DNA from: Hydractinia symbiolongicarpus
Taxonomy: Eukaryota; Cnidaria; Hydrozoa; Anthoathecata; Hydractiniidae
DNA: 64,000 nt
Direction: 5' to 3'
NCBI RefSeq assembly: GCF_029227915.1
Contig: NC_079877.1
Coordinates: 19,557,851-19,621,850 of the forward strand
Shown: positions 40,521-50,153 of the stretch, piece by piece
Numbering within the stretch: the stretch's first letter is position 1
How the letters are laid out: each line of letters opens with the position of its first letter
Made by a program: the position numbers and the translations under genes
Notes under the pieces: model-generated
Told to the model about the DNA's origin: nothing
Database searches by the model: none
What the model saw: the letters and a program-made list of their open reading frames with translations, nothing else

Positions 40521-43500
40521 TGAGGTGATAAAAGGCCATGGCGCCAAGGAAAACGACTTGGCACGTTGCAGTCCATTGAGACAGCAAGGACTAGACCAAT
40601 GGCAACCTGCGCGGACACGTGGAACGCCTTGATTTAAGTGTAAGGCCTTTATTAGGCGGCAAAACGCCATATTACAGCCTTCAGAAGGCTATGCGCGTTC
40701 TTGAAGGTGATATCCGGTCATGGCCCCAAGGAAAAGGAGTTTGGACGTGGTAGTCTGCTAAGACTGAAAGGACTAAACCAATGGCAACCTGCGCGAACAC
40801 GTGGAACCACTAGACCAATGGCAACCTGCGCGAACACGTGGAACCACTAGACCAATGGCAACATGCGCGGACACGTAGAATCACGTGATTTACGTGCAAG
40901 GCCTAAAGTAGGCCGCAAAAGGCCATATTACGGCTAGTAGAAGGCTATGCGCGTAGGTAACGGTGATATAAGGCTATGACGTCAAGGAAACCGCTTTGGG
41001 ACGTTGTAGTCCTTTGAGACTGAAAGGACTAGACCAATGGCAACCCCCACAGACAAGTGGAATCACGTAATTTACGTGTAAGGCCTTAATTAGAACGCTA
41101 AAGGCCATGTTACGGCTTTTAGAAGGCTATTCACGTAGTTGACGGTGATATAAGGCCATGGTGCCAAAGACAACACTTGGCACGCTGAAGTCCATTGAGA
41201 CAGCAAGGACTAGACCAATGGCAACCTGCGCGGACACGTGGAACTATGTGATTTAGGTGTAAGGCCTTTATTAGGCGGCAAAACGCCATATTACAGCCTT
41301 TAGAAGGCTATGCGCGTAATTGAAGGTGATATGCAGTCATGGCGTCAAGTAAAAGAACTTTGGACGTGGTAGTCTATTAAAACTGAAAGGACTAGACTAA
41401 TGGTAACATGCGCAAGCACGCGGAATCACGTGATTTACGTGCGAGGCCTTAATTAGAAGACGAAAGGTCATACTACTGTTTTTGAAAGGTTATGCACGTG
41501 GTTGGCGTTGATATAAGGCCATGACGCCAAGGAAAACGAATTGGGACGTTGTATTCCATTGAGAAAGCAAGGACTAGAACAATGGCAACCTGCGCTGACA
41601 CGTGGAACCACGTGATTAACGTGCAAGGCCTTAATTAGGCCGCAAAAGGCCATATTACGGCTTTCAGAAGGCTATGCACGTAGTTGACGGTGATATAAGG
41701 CCATGGTGCCAAGGAAAACACTTGGCACGCTGAAGTCCATTGAGACACCAAGGACTAGACCAATGGCAACCTGCGCGGACACGTGGAACGCCGTGATTTA
41801 GGTGTAAGGCCTTTATTAGGCGGCAAAACGCCATATTACAGCCTTCAAAAGGCTATGCGCGTTCTTGAAGGTGATATCCGGTCATGGCCGTAAGGAAAAG
41901 GAGTTTGGACGTGGTAGTCTACTAAGACTGAAAGGACTAGACCAATGGCAACCTGCGCGAACACGTGGAACCACTAGACCAATGGCAACATGCGCGGACA
42001 AGTAGAATCACGTGATTTACGTGTAAGGCCTAAAGTAGGCCGAAAAAGGCCATATTACGTCTATTAGAAGGCTATGCGCGTAGGTAACGGTGATATAAGG
42101 CTATGACGTCAAGGAAACCGCTTTGGGACGTTGTAGTCCTTTGAGACTGAAAGGACTAGACTAATGGCAACCCCCACGGACACATGGAATCACGTAATTT
42201 ACGTGTAAGGCCTTAATTAGAACGCGAAAGGCCATGTTACGGCTTTTAGAAAGCTATGCACGTAGTTAATGGTAATATAAGGCTATGACGCCAAGGAAAA
42301 CGACTTGGGACGTTGTAGTCCATTGAGACTGCAAGGACGAGACCAATGGCAACCTGTGCGGACACGTGGAACCACTAGACCAATGGCAACATGCGCGGAC
42401 ACGTGTAAGCACGTGATTTACGTGTAAGGCCAAAAGTAGGCCGTAAAAGGCCATATTACGGCTATTAGAAGGCTATTCACGTAGTTGACGGTGATATATG
42501 GCCATGGTGCCAAGGAAAACACTTGGCACGCTGAAGTCCATTGAGAATGAAAGGGCTAGACCAATGATACCATGCGCAGGCTTGTGGAACCACGTAATTT
42601 ACGTGTAAGGACTTAATTAGAACGCGAAAGTCCATGTTATGGCTTTCAGAAGGCTATGCACGTAGTTGACGGTGATATAAGGCCATGATGCCAAGGACAA
42701 CACTTGGCACGCTGAAGTCCATTGAGACAGCAAGGACTAGACCAATGGCAACCTGCGCGGACACCTGGAACTATGTGATTTAGGTGTAAGGCTTTTATTA
42801 TGCGGCAAAACGCCATATTACAGCCTTTAGAAGGCTATGCGCGTAATTGAAGGTGATATGCAGTCATGGCGTCAAGTAAAAGAACTTTGGACGTGGTAGT
42901 CTATTAAAACTGAAAGGACTAGACTAATGGTAACATGCGCAAGCACGCGGAATCACGGGATTTACGTGCGAGGCCTTAATTAAAAGACGAAAGGTCATAC
43001 TACTGCTTTTGAAAGGTAATGCACGTGGTTGGCGTTGATATAAGGCCATGACGCCAAGGAAAACGAATTGGGACGTTGTATTCCATTGAGAAAGCAAGGA
43101 CTAGAACAATGGCAACCTGCGCTGACACGTGGAACCACGTGATTAACGTGCAAGGCCTTAATTAGGCCGCAAAAGGCCATATTACGGCTTTTAGAAGACT
43201 ATGCACGTAGTTGACGGCGATATAAGGCCATGGTGACAAGGAAAAAATTTGGCTCTTTGTAGTCCATTGAGATAGCATGGATTAGACCAATGGCAACCTG
43301 CACGGACACGTAGAACGACGTGATTTTCGTGTAAGGCCTAGAGTAGGCCGCAAAAGGCCATATTACGGCTATTAGAAGGCTATGCACGCAGTTGGCGATG
43401 ATATAAGGACATGGCGTCAAGGAAACCGTTGTGGGACGTTGTAGTCCTTTGAGAATGAAAGGACTAGACCAATGGCAACCTCCACGGACACGTGGAATCA

Positions 43501-44524
43501 CGTAATTTACGTGTAAGGCCTTAATTAGAACGCGAAAAGCCATGTTATGGCTTTCAGAAGGCTATGCACGTAGTTGACGGTGATATAAGGCCATGGTGCC
43601 AAGGAAAGCACTTGGCACGCTGAAGTCCATTGAGACAGCAAGAACTAGACCAATGGCAACCTGCGCGGACACGTGGAACGCCGTGATTTAGGTGTAAGGC
43701 CTTTATTAGGCGGCAAAACGCCATTTTACAGCCTTCAGAAGGCTATGCGCGTTCTTGAAGGTGATATCCGGTCATGGCCCCAAGGAAGAGGAGTTTGGAC
43801 GTGGTAGTCTACTAAGACTGAAAGGACTAGACCAATGGCAACCTGCGCGAACACGTGGAACCACTAGACCAATGGCAACATGCGCGGACACGTAGAATCA
43901 CGTGATTTACGTGTAAGGCCTAAAGTAGGCCGCAAAGGACATATTACGGCTATTAGAAGGCTATGCGCGTAGGTAACGGTGATATAAGGCTATGACGTCA
44001 AGGAAACCGCTTTGGAACGTTGTAGTCCTTTGAGACTGAAAGGACTAGACCAATGGCAACCCCCACGGACACGTGGAATCACGTAATTTACGTGTAAGGC
44101 CTTAATTAGAACGCGAAAGGCCATGTTACGGCTTTTAGAAGGCTATGCACGTAGTTAATGGTAATATAAGGCCATGACGCCAAGGAGAACGATTTGGGAC
44201 GTTGTAGTCCATTGAGACTGCAAGGACTAGACCAATGGCAACCTGTGCGGACACGTGGAACCACTAGACCAATGGCAACCTGCGCGGACACGTGTAACCA
44301 CGTGATTTACGTGTAAGGCCTAAAGTAGGCCGTAATAGGCCATATTACGGCTATTAGAAGGCTATTCACGTAGTTGACGGTGATATAAGGCCATGGCGTC
44401 TAGGAAACCTATTTGGGACGTTGTAGTCCTTTAAGACTGAAAGGACTAAACCAATGGTAACATGCGCAAGCTCGCGGAATCACGTGATTTACGTGCAAGG
44501 CCTTAATTAGAAGACAAAAGGCCA
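40521..44524. repeat. Satellite domain V: diverged edge family with 36-bp sub-repeats
   Basis: The monomers nearest the array border are a distinct diverged family with wordings such as GAAGGTGATATCCGGTCATG and CGTGGTAGTCTACTAAGACTG. A block at 41,468 recurs at 42,995 (1,527 bp). Several units carry a short internal duplication in which CACTAGACCAATGGCAAC...CACGTGGAAC is repeated two or three times (about 40,805-40,875, 41,960, 42,370, 43,860 and 44,262). Higher divergence at the edge is the usual pattern when exchange homogenises the array centre. Confidence 0.8.
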
Positions 44525-44955
44525 TATTACACACTGTTTGTAAACTGAATAAATAACCTTATTTTGCAGTTTAAAATTGTTTTTAAGGAAAATGTATTAT
44601 GGGCCCGAGAAATTTGTCGCACAGTGCAGAAGGTCCCCGTAGCGTTAGTTCGCAACGCACAGAAAGTCCTCATAAGTCGTAAACACAAACACACACATAC
44701 ACACACTCACACACTCACACACGCACACACCCACACACACACTAGGCGTATTAATATATAGATGTACAGTGATGACCCAGCGGCTTAAAATACTGTATTG
44801 GTAAAATCCATAGATCCGAAGATGTTGTAGACTAGAAAAACTCATTTCTGCCCTCGATAGTTGGAACGAGTGTTAAAACCACGAATAAAGTTTATAAAAA
44901 ATTTTATAGTGTGTTATTAAAAATTGTATACACTCGTTTGGTTCGAAACATTACG
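44525..44955. other. Satellite border and gene-free gap with a CA microsatellite
   Basis: Single-copy AT-rich sequence between the last satellite monomer and the CFAP68 stop codon. It holds a CA-rich microsatellite (44,682-44,743) and presumably the 3' untranslated region of the minus-strand gene. I see no other coding sequence; open frames across the CA tract are low-complexity artefacts. Confidence 0.6.
44682..44743. repeat. Imperfect (CA)n microsatellite
   Basis: About 60 bp of CA dinucleotides with interruptions (CACTCACACACTCACACACG type), about 160 bp outside the satellite edge. Confidence 0.9.
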
Positions 44956-46375
44956 CTAGCTGCTCATTACTCTGGGATCTTTATAAGCAGCCATGGAGGT
45001 ACTTTCGAAGGTATTGTAGTGTTGTTTAAAATGTAGCGGATCGAGTTCTGGTTGATGACGGGGGAATGTGCGAGGCTCACAAGGAGCTTCTAAAGAATAA
45101 TAAAATTGGGTAACGTGTCTGTTTTTTGTGCCTCAGCATGCTACAATAAGCCAGTTTATATTACCTCCAAGTAGCTTGACTTGTGTCGGCACTTGTTCGA
45201 TGTTTTTATCAGCTTTGAAATCTGATTTATTTGTTGAAACAAAGTAATGGCTGAACTAAAATAAAATTAGAATAAATGCAAAATCATACGGCATGAAGAC
45301 TTAAAATTACTTTCCTCGAACTATGGTTTTCACCAGTTTAAATTTCATAATATTCAAATGGTAAAATCATTGTGGCGAGTGAACATACCAGTGTTTGTTA
45401 AACCAACAACATATCATTATTTACTTCAGAAATTAATTAATCAGACAGATCCGAACTACGGAAAGGAAGACATAATATCCCATTAATACCTGACATGAAA
45501 TATGTTTTAATGCAGTTTTATAAATTGGAGTCTTGCATATCCCCGTTCACACCAATGTAAAACATGTTTAGTTGGAAATAGTGTTATAACCTACAAAGAT
45601 GGAGGGACACGCTGCAAAGCGAAATAAAACCAGAAAGAAAAAAAGCAAACTTTCCAGAACCCTTCCAGAAACCTGTCATAACAATGTGGCCTGGACCAGA
45701 CAAACGACGTTAGAGATAATTAAAATTATCATATTCTTTACATCCCAAACTAATTTTTATCGTAATTTCGCTTATACTGAACGATTTTTATAAAGTACAG
45801 GATAACTAGGCCTTAAGTTGTTAAGGTACTTTTTGGCCTTCAAGTTGTTTAACTGGTTGCTTAGCAACTGCTTTACCGACGACCAAGGGGTGGATATTAC
45901 ATTTTAAATTTTTTAGATTGCCGGAAAATGATTTTAAAAGCTTTTCTTCATCTGTTTTTCGCCACACATCCTTAGGGAATGAATACAAGGCCTGATTTTC
46001 GGCACAATTTAAGGCCTAGCCTTAAATTGTGGCGAAACTTGTAATCTTGCACGCATGTAATTTCAGAACATTTGTTTGTGCGAACAATACGCCTTCAGGA
46101 AAACTAAGCTCAGACAGAAATCGTGATAACTAAAGTCAAGTGACTCAGACTAAAATATTGGCTGTTACCTGCGAAGGAATAGTTTTATTTTTGGCTAAAT
46201 ATTTGACATCATATCTTTCTTCGTTCCAATTTCCAATCAAAGTATCTGATTTGAATCCTGTTTCATTTGTTGTACATCTCCAACCAAATTGCTCAAATTT
46301 ATTTGCATCAAATAAATCATACACCTCTCCATTTCCTGATGCAGACATATGGGTAAATGGTGGAGGTTTTGCCAT
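44956..46375 (-). CDS. CFAP68: CFAP68-like cilium protein (C11orf1/UPF0686), complete, three exons
   Basis: Complete small gene on the minus strand. Exon 1 is 46,375-46,169 (69 codons from ATG; donor AG|GTAACA), exon 2 is 45,255-45,165 (acceptor TTTTAG, donor GAG|GTAATA), and exon 3 is 45,089-44,956 (acceptor CTTTAG, stop TAG). Intron phases 0 and 1 fit exactly and give 143 residues, close to the roughly 150 of the vertebrate protein. Diagnostic pieces are SASGNGEVYDLF and TLIGNWNEERYD in exon 1, PSQ|FSHYF across the first junction, and FPRHQPELDP followed by FESTSMAAY in exon 3, matching the family pattern as I recall it. The family is a microtubule inner protein of motile-cilium doublets; it has no enzymatic motif, signal peptide or membrane segment. 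The start lies 214 bp from a divergent plus-strand gene, and the 3' end is about 430 bp from the satellite array. All splice sites are consensus and no frame break is seen. Confidence 0.88.
45856..45868. promoter_or_regulatory. Perfect X-box-like palindrome (possible RFX site)
   Basis: GTTGCTTAGCAAC is an exact inverted repeat of GTTGCT and AGCAAC with one spacer base, fitting the RFX X-box pattern of two half-sites. It lies in intron 1 of the CFAP68-like gene. RFX factors drive ciliary genes in animals. Its intronic place and the chance of a random match keep confidence low. Confidence 0.35.
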
Positions 46376-46589
46376 TTTAAAACTGGGCTATATAGCTATA
46401 GTATCTATGTTGTCACTTTCTTGTTGTTAGAAAAAATTGCGACCATGTTTGTTTGTTTACACGGTACCATTATAGATTGTTCTACGCCACCATAACAACA
46501 TGTTCCTCATGTAATGGCGTAGCCAGAGGACTGAGGGTAAACAAATTGTAGCCAACATTTAGTTTTTTAACACATAACTTTATACCAAA
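46376..46589. promoter_or_regulatory. Bidirectional promoter between two head-to-head genes
   Basis: 214 bp separate the start codon of the minus-strand CFAP68-like gene from that of the plus-strand gene at 46,590, so both promoters and 5' leaders must lie here. The sequence GCCACCATAACAAC (46,486-46,499) matches 9 of 14 positions of the palindromic X-box, all differences being transitions; it is a weak candidate RFX site. No clear TATA box stands out for either direction. Confidence 0.55.
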
Positions 46590-46656
46590 ATGTTTGTGAC
46601 CAGAACAATTACAAAGCCTCCAGCTCAATCATCAAGGGCGCATGATTATCTTTACG
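46590..46656 (+). CDS. First coding exon of an unrecognised plus-strand gene
   Basis: ATG at 46,590 opens 22 codons (starting MFVTRTITKPPAQ, ending AHDYLY) plus one base, followed by a consensus donor G|GTATGT at 46,657. The peptide is basic and proline-containing, with no signal peptide or membrane segment. The exon fits the exon at 63,889-63,965 in phase: its final G plus AT gives an Asp codon. If joined, the intron is about 17.2 kb. I do not recognise the protein. Head-to-head pairing with a cilium gene hints at co-expression but does not prove it. Confidence 0.5.
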
Positions 46657-47186
46657 GTATGTTTCTTCATTTTTAAAAGTTATAATACTCAACGTTACAA
46701 TTTTTACTTTAATGTTGTTAAAGCTCGTCTTAACATCAAGTGGAAGGAACGTTAACTTTAGTTGTGCAGTCACTAAAGCAAAAATCAACAGCTTGTCTTG
46801 TAACCCCTTTAATGAAAAAATTGAATTGTTTGCCTTAAATTCCTGGTTTTGTAATCAAGCTAGCTAGCGATGTACTTGTTATTCATTCAGTGTTATATTA
46901 TAGAACACAAACAAGATTGATTTTTATTGCACAAAGTGAAATTGTATTAAATATAAATCAGTAAACTAAAACGTTTGGCAGGGTTGTCACACCTTCTTAA
47001 TACTCCGCAATTCTCCTCAGTCTTAAAAAGTCTCCCCAAATTTCAACAAGTCTCCAAAAGTAGATGTTCAAAAAATCTTTAAAAATAGTAGTTTTTAACA
47101 ATTTTTTCCTCAATTCTCCTCAATTTACCTTTATAAAACTAATACAGAGCTAGCTAGAAAGTCTAGTTACATAGACCTTTTTTAAT
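46657..47186. other. AT-rich intronic sequence, nothing recognised
   Basis: Start of the proposed long intron. Low-complexity runs such as repeated TCTCC and CTCAATT words occur near 46,990-47,130; no coding or structured element is visible. Confidence 0.5.
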
Positions 47187-47232
47187 GTTAGATCCAGAGG
47201 GGTTTACCGCGGTAAGCCCCTTTGGATCTAAC
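47187..47232. repeat. 46-bp near-perfect palindrome
   Basis: Arms of 22 bp (starting GTTAGATCC, ending GGATCTAAC) match at 20 of 22 positions around a central GC. It directly precedes the LINE-derived coding fragment. It could be a cruciform or a foldback element remnant. Confidence 0.85.
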
Positions 47233-47235
47233 AAC

Positions 47236-47460
47236 CGCGTGGCAGGCAGAAAGATTTTGGCAAAAAACTGCCACAATCATCAAAAAAAAGGAGCTTTGAA
47301 AAACAGATTCACACTGCCCTTGGTCAACACGGGATTTGGCAAAAAATCCCTTCCGTTTAGAGCTGCAAAAGTGTAGAATAATCTTCCAGACCAAGTGACT
47401 TGTAATGGAATTCTGCTTTCGTTTAAGGCTTCCATCTCTAATGTATTTGGAAAATTCTAA
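47236..47460 (+). pseudogene. C-terminal tail of a non-LTR retrotransposon reverse-transcriptase ORF
   Basis: The translation shows the tail signature of LINE-type ORF2 proteins: a basic stretch, then RFTLP, VNTGFGKKSLPFRAAKVW-type wording, N-N-LP-D, and a closing SFK...F before TAA near 47,460. The tryptophan of the WNNLP motif is replaced by an in-frame TAG at about 47,374, so the copy is dead. No upstream polymerase domain is present, so it is a 5'-truncated insertion, the usual state of LINE copies. The exact clade (CR1/L2/jockey-like) cannot be set from this fragment. Confidence 0.7.
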
Positions 47461-47645
47461 TGGAGATCACTTTTCAATTTTTTTTTTTAATTCTTTTTTT
47501 TTTTAATTTTCACAGATTATAAAATATGGTTCTACGTTTGATTGAGCTGAGGCAGTCTAAGGTTTATAATTTTTTTTGTTTCTTTTTTGTTCTAGTCGCC
47601 TCCAGTAGAAACAACCAATTTTCTATGCTAGCCACTTTAAATGTT

Positions 47646-47697
47646 TATTATTATTATTATTATTATTATTATTGTTGTTGTTGTTGTTGTTGTTGTT
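47646..47697. repeat. (ATT)n(GTT)n compound microsatellite
   Basis: Nine or so ATT units followed by eight or so GTT units. Adjoins the first CACTTAGCGGGACA motif. Confidence 0.95.
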
Positions 47698-47710
47698 TTC
47701 ACACCTGAGC

Positions 47711-47912
47711 ACTTAGCGGGACATGCATGTGTATTTTGGAACACTTAGCGGGACACGTTCATTTGCCGGGACATTTTTTGTCCCGCTAAATGTCTTAGGC
47801 TAAAACAACGTAGTTTAGTCTAATTAACACGTTTTCATAGCTTAGACGATGTCCCCCTATGTAGCAAATTTCGCTACAACAGACTTTGTAATTTGAAGCA
47901 CTTAGCGGGACA
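47711..47912. repeat. Cluster of CACTTAGCGGGACA motifs
   Basis: Direct copies at about 47,711, 47,742 and 47,900, a variant GCCGGGACA at about 47,765, and one inverted copy (TGTCCCGCTAAATG) at about 47,778. The same word recurs at 49,545, 50,694, 50,903, 51,096, 51,299 and 54,750-54,957 and nowhere else in the window. Clustered direct and inverted subterminal copies of a short word starting CACT resemble the ends of CACTA/EnSpm-type DNA transposons; I found no matching target duplication, so the class is inference. Confidence 0.55.
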
Positions 47913-47919
47913 CAAAGTA

Positions 47920-49362
47920 CAGTACAGTCCAGATGTAAGCGTACGCGTACGCTCAACTTGCAAAAATAATTGCTTTCATTAAAAAAAACAATAGGATAGC
48001 GAGTTCCTTTCAAATTGCGCGAAAATAATTGCTTCGTGTTAAAAACAAAAGCATAGCAAGAAACATTGTTTAGAAACAATACTCTGCGCGAGAATAAATT
48101 AAACGCGAAGGCCATTAAATTTTAATTTTTTTTAACAACGAAACTAATTATAGTAACGCGATTTTAATCTTATATATTTAAAATCACAAGCTTTTACTTT
48201 CAAAATGCGATCTAAAAAAACATTTCTATCGCAGTTTTTCGTTTTTAAACTTTTAAAATGCGATCTAAAAAAACATTTCTATCGCAGTTTTTCGTTTTTA
48301 AACTTTTAAAATGCGATCTAAAAAAAAATTTCTATCGCCGTTTTTTGTTTTTAAACTTTTAAAATGCGATCTAAAAAAAAAAAATTTTATCGCTGTTTTC
48401 CGTTTTAAAACTTTTATAATGCGATTTAAAAAAACATTTCTATCGCCGTTTTTCGTTTTTAAACTTTTAAAATGCGATCTAAAAAAAAAAAATTTCTATC
48501 GCCGTTTTCCCTTTTAAAACTTTTAAAATGCGATTTAAAAAAATATTTCTATCGCCGTTTTTCGTTTTTAAACTTTTAAAATGCATTCTAAAAAACATTT
48601 CTATCTCAGTTTTTCGTTTTAAAACTTTTAACATGCGATCTAAAAAAACATTTCTATCGCCGTTTTTTGTTTTAAAACTTTTAAAATGCGATCTAAAAAA
48701 AAATATCTATCACTGTTTTCCGTTTTAAAACTTTTAAAATGCGATCTAAAAAAACATTTCTATCGCCGTTTTTCGTTTTTAAACTTTTAAAATGTAATCT
48801 AAAATAAAATTTCTATCGCCGTTTTCCGTTTTAAAACTTTTAAAATGCGATCTAAAAAAACATTTCTATCGTCGTTTGTCGTTTTTAAAGTTTTAAAATG
48901 CAATCTAAAAAAACATTTCTATCGCCATTTTTCGTTTTTAAAGTTTTAAAATGCAATCTGAAAAAATTTTCAATCTTTGTTAAAATAAAATAATTTCTAT
49001 CACGTAAAGGCTTTATTTAACCCGCGCAACCAACAATGCCTTGTCGCTAGTCTATTTAGTTTCCACGCAAAACCTTTGTTTAATAAAAATATTAAACAAT
49101 GGCTCTTCGTGTCACATTGATAGAGTTGATAACATTTGCAATTATGCTATTGGGAATAGTTATGTTAATACTATTTAACAATAGTTAAGCGCAGTTATAA
49201 TAAGCTATTTTTTCTTCAATAATCTTTTGTTTATTACGCGCAAGTTAATGACTTACAAGACTCGCAAGATAATTAATAAGAACAAAAGACAAACAACTAC
49301 CGCCTCCGAGAAAAAGGTGTGAAACTTGAGCGTAGGCGTACGCTTACATCTGGACTGTACTG
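47920..49362. mobile_element. 1.44-kb non-autonomous DNA transposon with palindromic TIRs
   Basis: Left end CAGTACAGTCCAGATGTAAG at 47,920 is matched as the inverse at 49,362, giving about 37-bp terminal inverted repeats with one mismatch. TA flanks each end (47,918-47,919 and 49,363-49,364), consistent with a TA target duplication as in Tc1/mariner-type elements. The left TIR includes a perfect 16-bp palindrome AGCGTACGCGTACGCT. The interior has no transposase frame; it holds a 53-bp minisatellite (48,204-48,960) and AT-rich sequence. A second partial copy is at 55,172. Confidence 0.8.
48204..48960. repeat. 53-bp minisatellite inside the DNA element
   Basis: About 14 copies of a unit reading AAAATGCGATCTAAAAAAAC, then ATTTCTATCGCCGTTTTTCG and TTTTTAAACTTTT, with small indels in the A and T runs. 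Reading frames across it are lysine/phenylalanine-rich artefacts. Confidence 0.93.
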
Positions 49363-49364
49363 TA

Positions 49365-50084
49365 GGTCGCCCAAAAATCAAAGATGTTGATCAAAATGTG
49401 TTATATCTGGTATAAAATGGTTGTCATTGATAAAAGTAAAATTTGTATTGCAGCAACATTAGTTAAAACAGCTTTAAATATTTTACAACAAATGCCGGTA
49501 TATCACGCACATATCGGGACATCTTATGCACTTCGTCATGAAAGCACTTAGCGGGACACAAAATTTAATATTTACATTTGAACTAGTAGAATAATAGCTG
49601 CAATATTTCACACTGAATTTAATTAGTTCCAAGCAATCTAGGCCTATTGTCACCGTTTTTAACATAATAAGTATTATTTATATTTATAATACATGTCATG
49701 GCTTGAGCCAGAACTTTCTTTGAGTGGAGCAACCTAAGTTCTCAAGTATTTAATTTCAACCCTATTTTATCTGGGGGTGTTAAAACATATTATGACATTA
49801 AGAATTTTCGAAAGAGATTGATACCTTAGACAAACTTAAAACAATTATCAAGAAGTATAAAAGATATTATTATTTTTACGCTAACAGCGGCGCTCATGGA
49901 ATGTGTGAAAAACTTACCCCTGATGTTTAAATTCTCTTTATTTCATTTTAGTTCTGCTCAGATGTAAAACGTTTTTATTGCCATCTCGCTAGCGAGGATA
50001 GTATTGCTTTCCCACTCCTAACTAACTAACAATATGGGTGACTACGTCATCATCAGGCTTTTTTACACAAATTTTCTTTTAGAG
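49365..50084. other. AT-rich sequence with one CACTTAGCGGGACA copy
   Basis: No gene seen. One motif copy lies at about 49,545. The rest is AT-rich with no repeat I can define. Confidence 0.5.
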
Positions 50085-50153
50085 AAAGTACCTTCTGGGG
50101 ATTCGAACCCACGACCTATTAGCCAACTGAGCCATTACATCTTTAGTAATAAA
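50085..50153 (-). pseudogene. tRNA-like remnant, probably the head of a tRNA-derived SINE
   Basis: On the minus strand TGGCTCAGTTGG (A-box-like) is followed after only 13 bases by GGTTCGAATCC, an exact B box. The anticodon arm is missing and the T-stem pairs poorly, so this is not a functional tRNA. The sequence beyond it (GCCTGATGATGACGTAGTCA at about 50,040-50,060) may be SINE body. Class uncertain. Confidence 0.5.

Larger units (their letters stand above)
1..44524. repeat. Satellite DNA array, ~181-bp monomer with higher-order repeats
   Basis: Head-to-tail tandem array of about 245 monomers, 181-182 bp each. Each monomer carries the same landmarks in order: AAAGCCATATTACGGCTTTT, then GAAGGCTATGCACGTAGTTG, GTGATATAAGG, CATGGCGCCAAGGAAAA, GACTTGG-ACGTTGTAGTCC, ATTGAGACTGCAAGGACTAG, ACCAATGGCA, and an ACGT-rich palindromic stretch ending TAAGGCCTTAATTAGGCC. 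The array is open at the left edge of the window and ends abruptly near 44,524, where AT-rich single-copy sequence begins. Monomer length is not a multiple of three, so the minus-strand open frames inside it shift in every unit and are not genes. Size and dyad symmetries are typical of centromeric, pericentromeric or subtelomeric satellites; which of these it is cannot be decided here. Confidence 0.97.

Noticed and set aside
747-44291. More than a hundred minus-strand open frames of 60-177 codons with similar proteins (MAFCGLIKALHVNYVV-type)
   Set aside because: They are the satellite monomer read in frames. The unit is 181-182 bp, so the frame shifts at each monomer and neighbouring frames overlap by about 19 bases; no start context, splice pattern or domain supports a protein.
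1-44524. CRISPR array
   Set aside because: Repeats are contiguous 181-bp units without unique spacers, and the sequence is eukaryotic.
1-44524. CENP-B box in the satellite monomer
   Set aside because: I looked for TTCG-NNNN-A-NN-CGGG and found no fixed match at any monomer position.
45271-45483. Plus-strand open stretch (70 codons) with an acceptor-like TTAG before it
   Set aside because: It lies in intron 1 of the minus-strand CFAP68-like gene; no family resemblance and no donor found.
45599-45793. Plus-strand 64-codon frame starting MEGHAAKRNKTRKKK
   Set aside because: Lies inside the CFAP68 intron, Lys-rich, with no domain or splice support.
48311-48728. Plus-strand frames rich in MRSKKKFLSPFFVFKLL repeats
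   Set aside because: Translation of the 53-bp minisatellite; variable A/T runs break the frame between units.
50085-50153. Functional tRNA gene on the minus strand
   Set aside because: No anticodon arm and a mismatched T-stem; kept only as a tRNA-like remnant.
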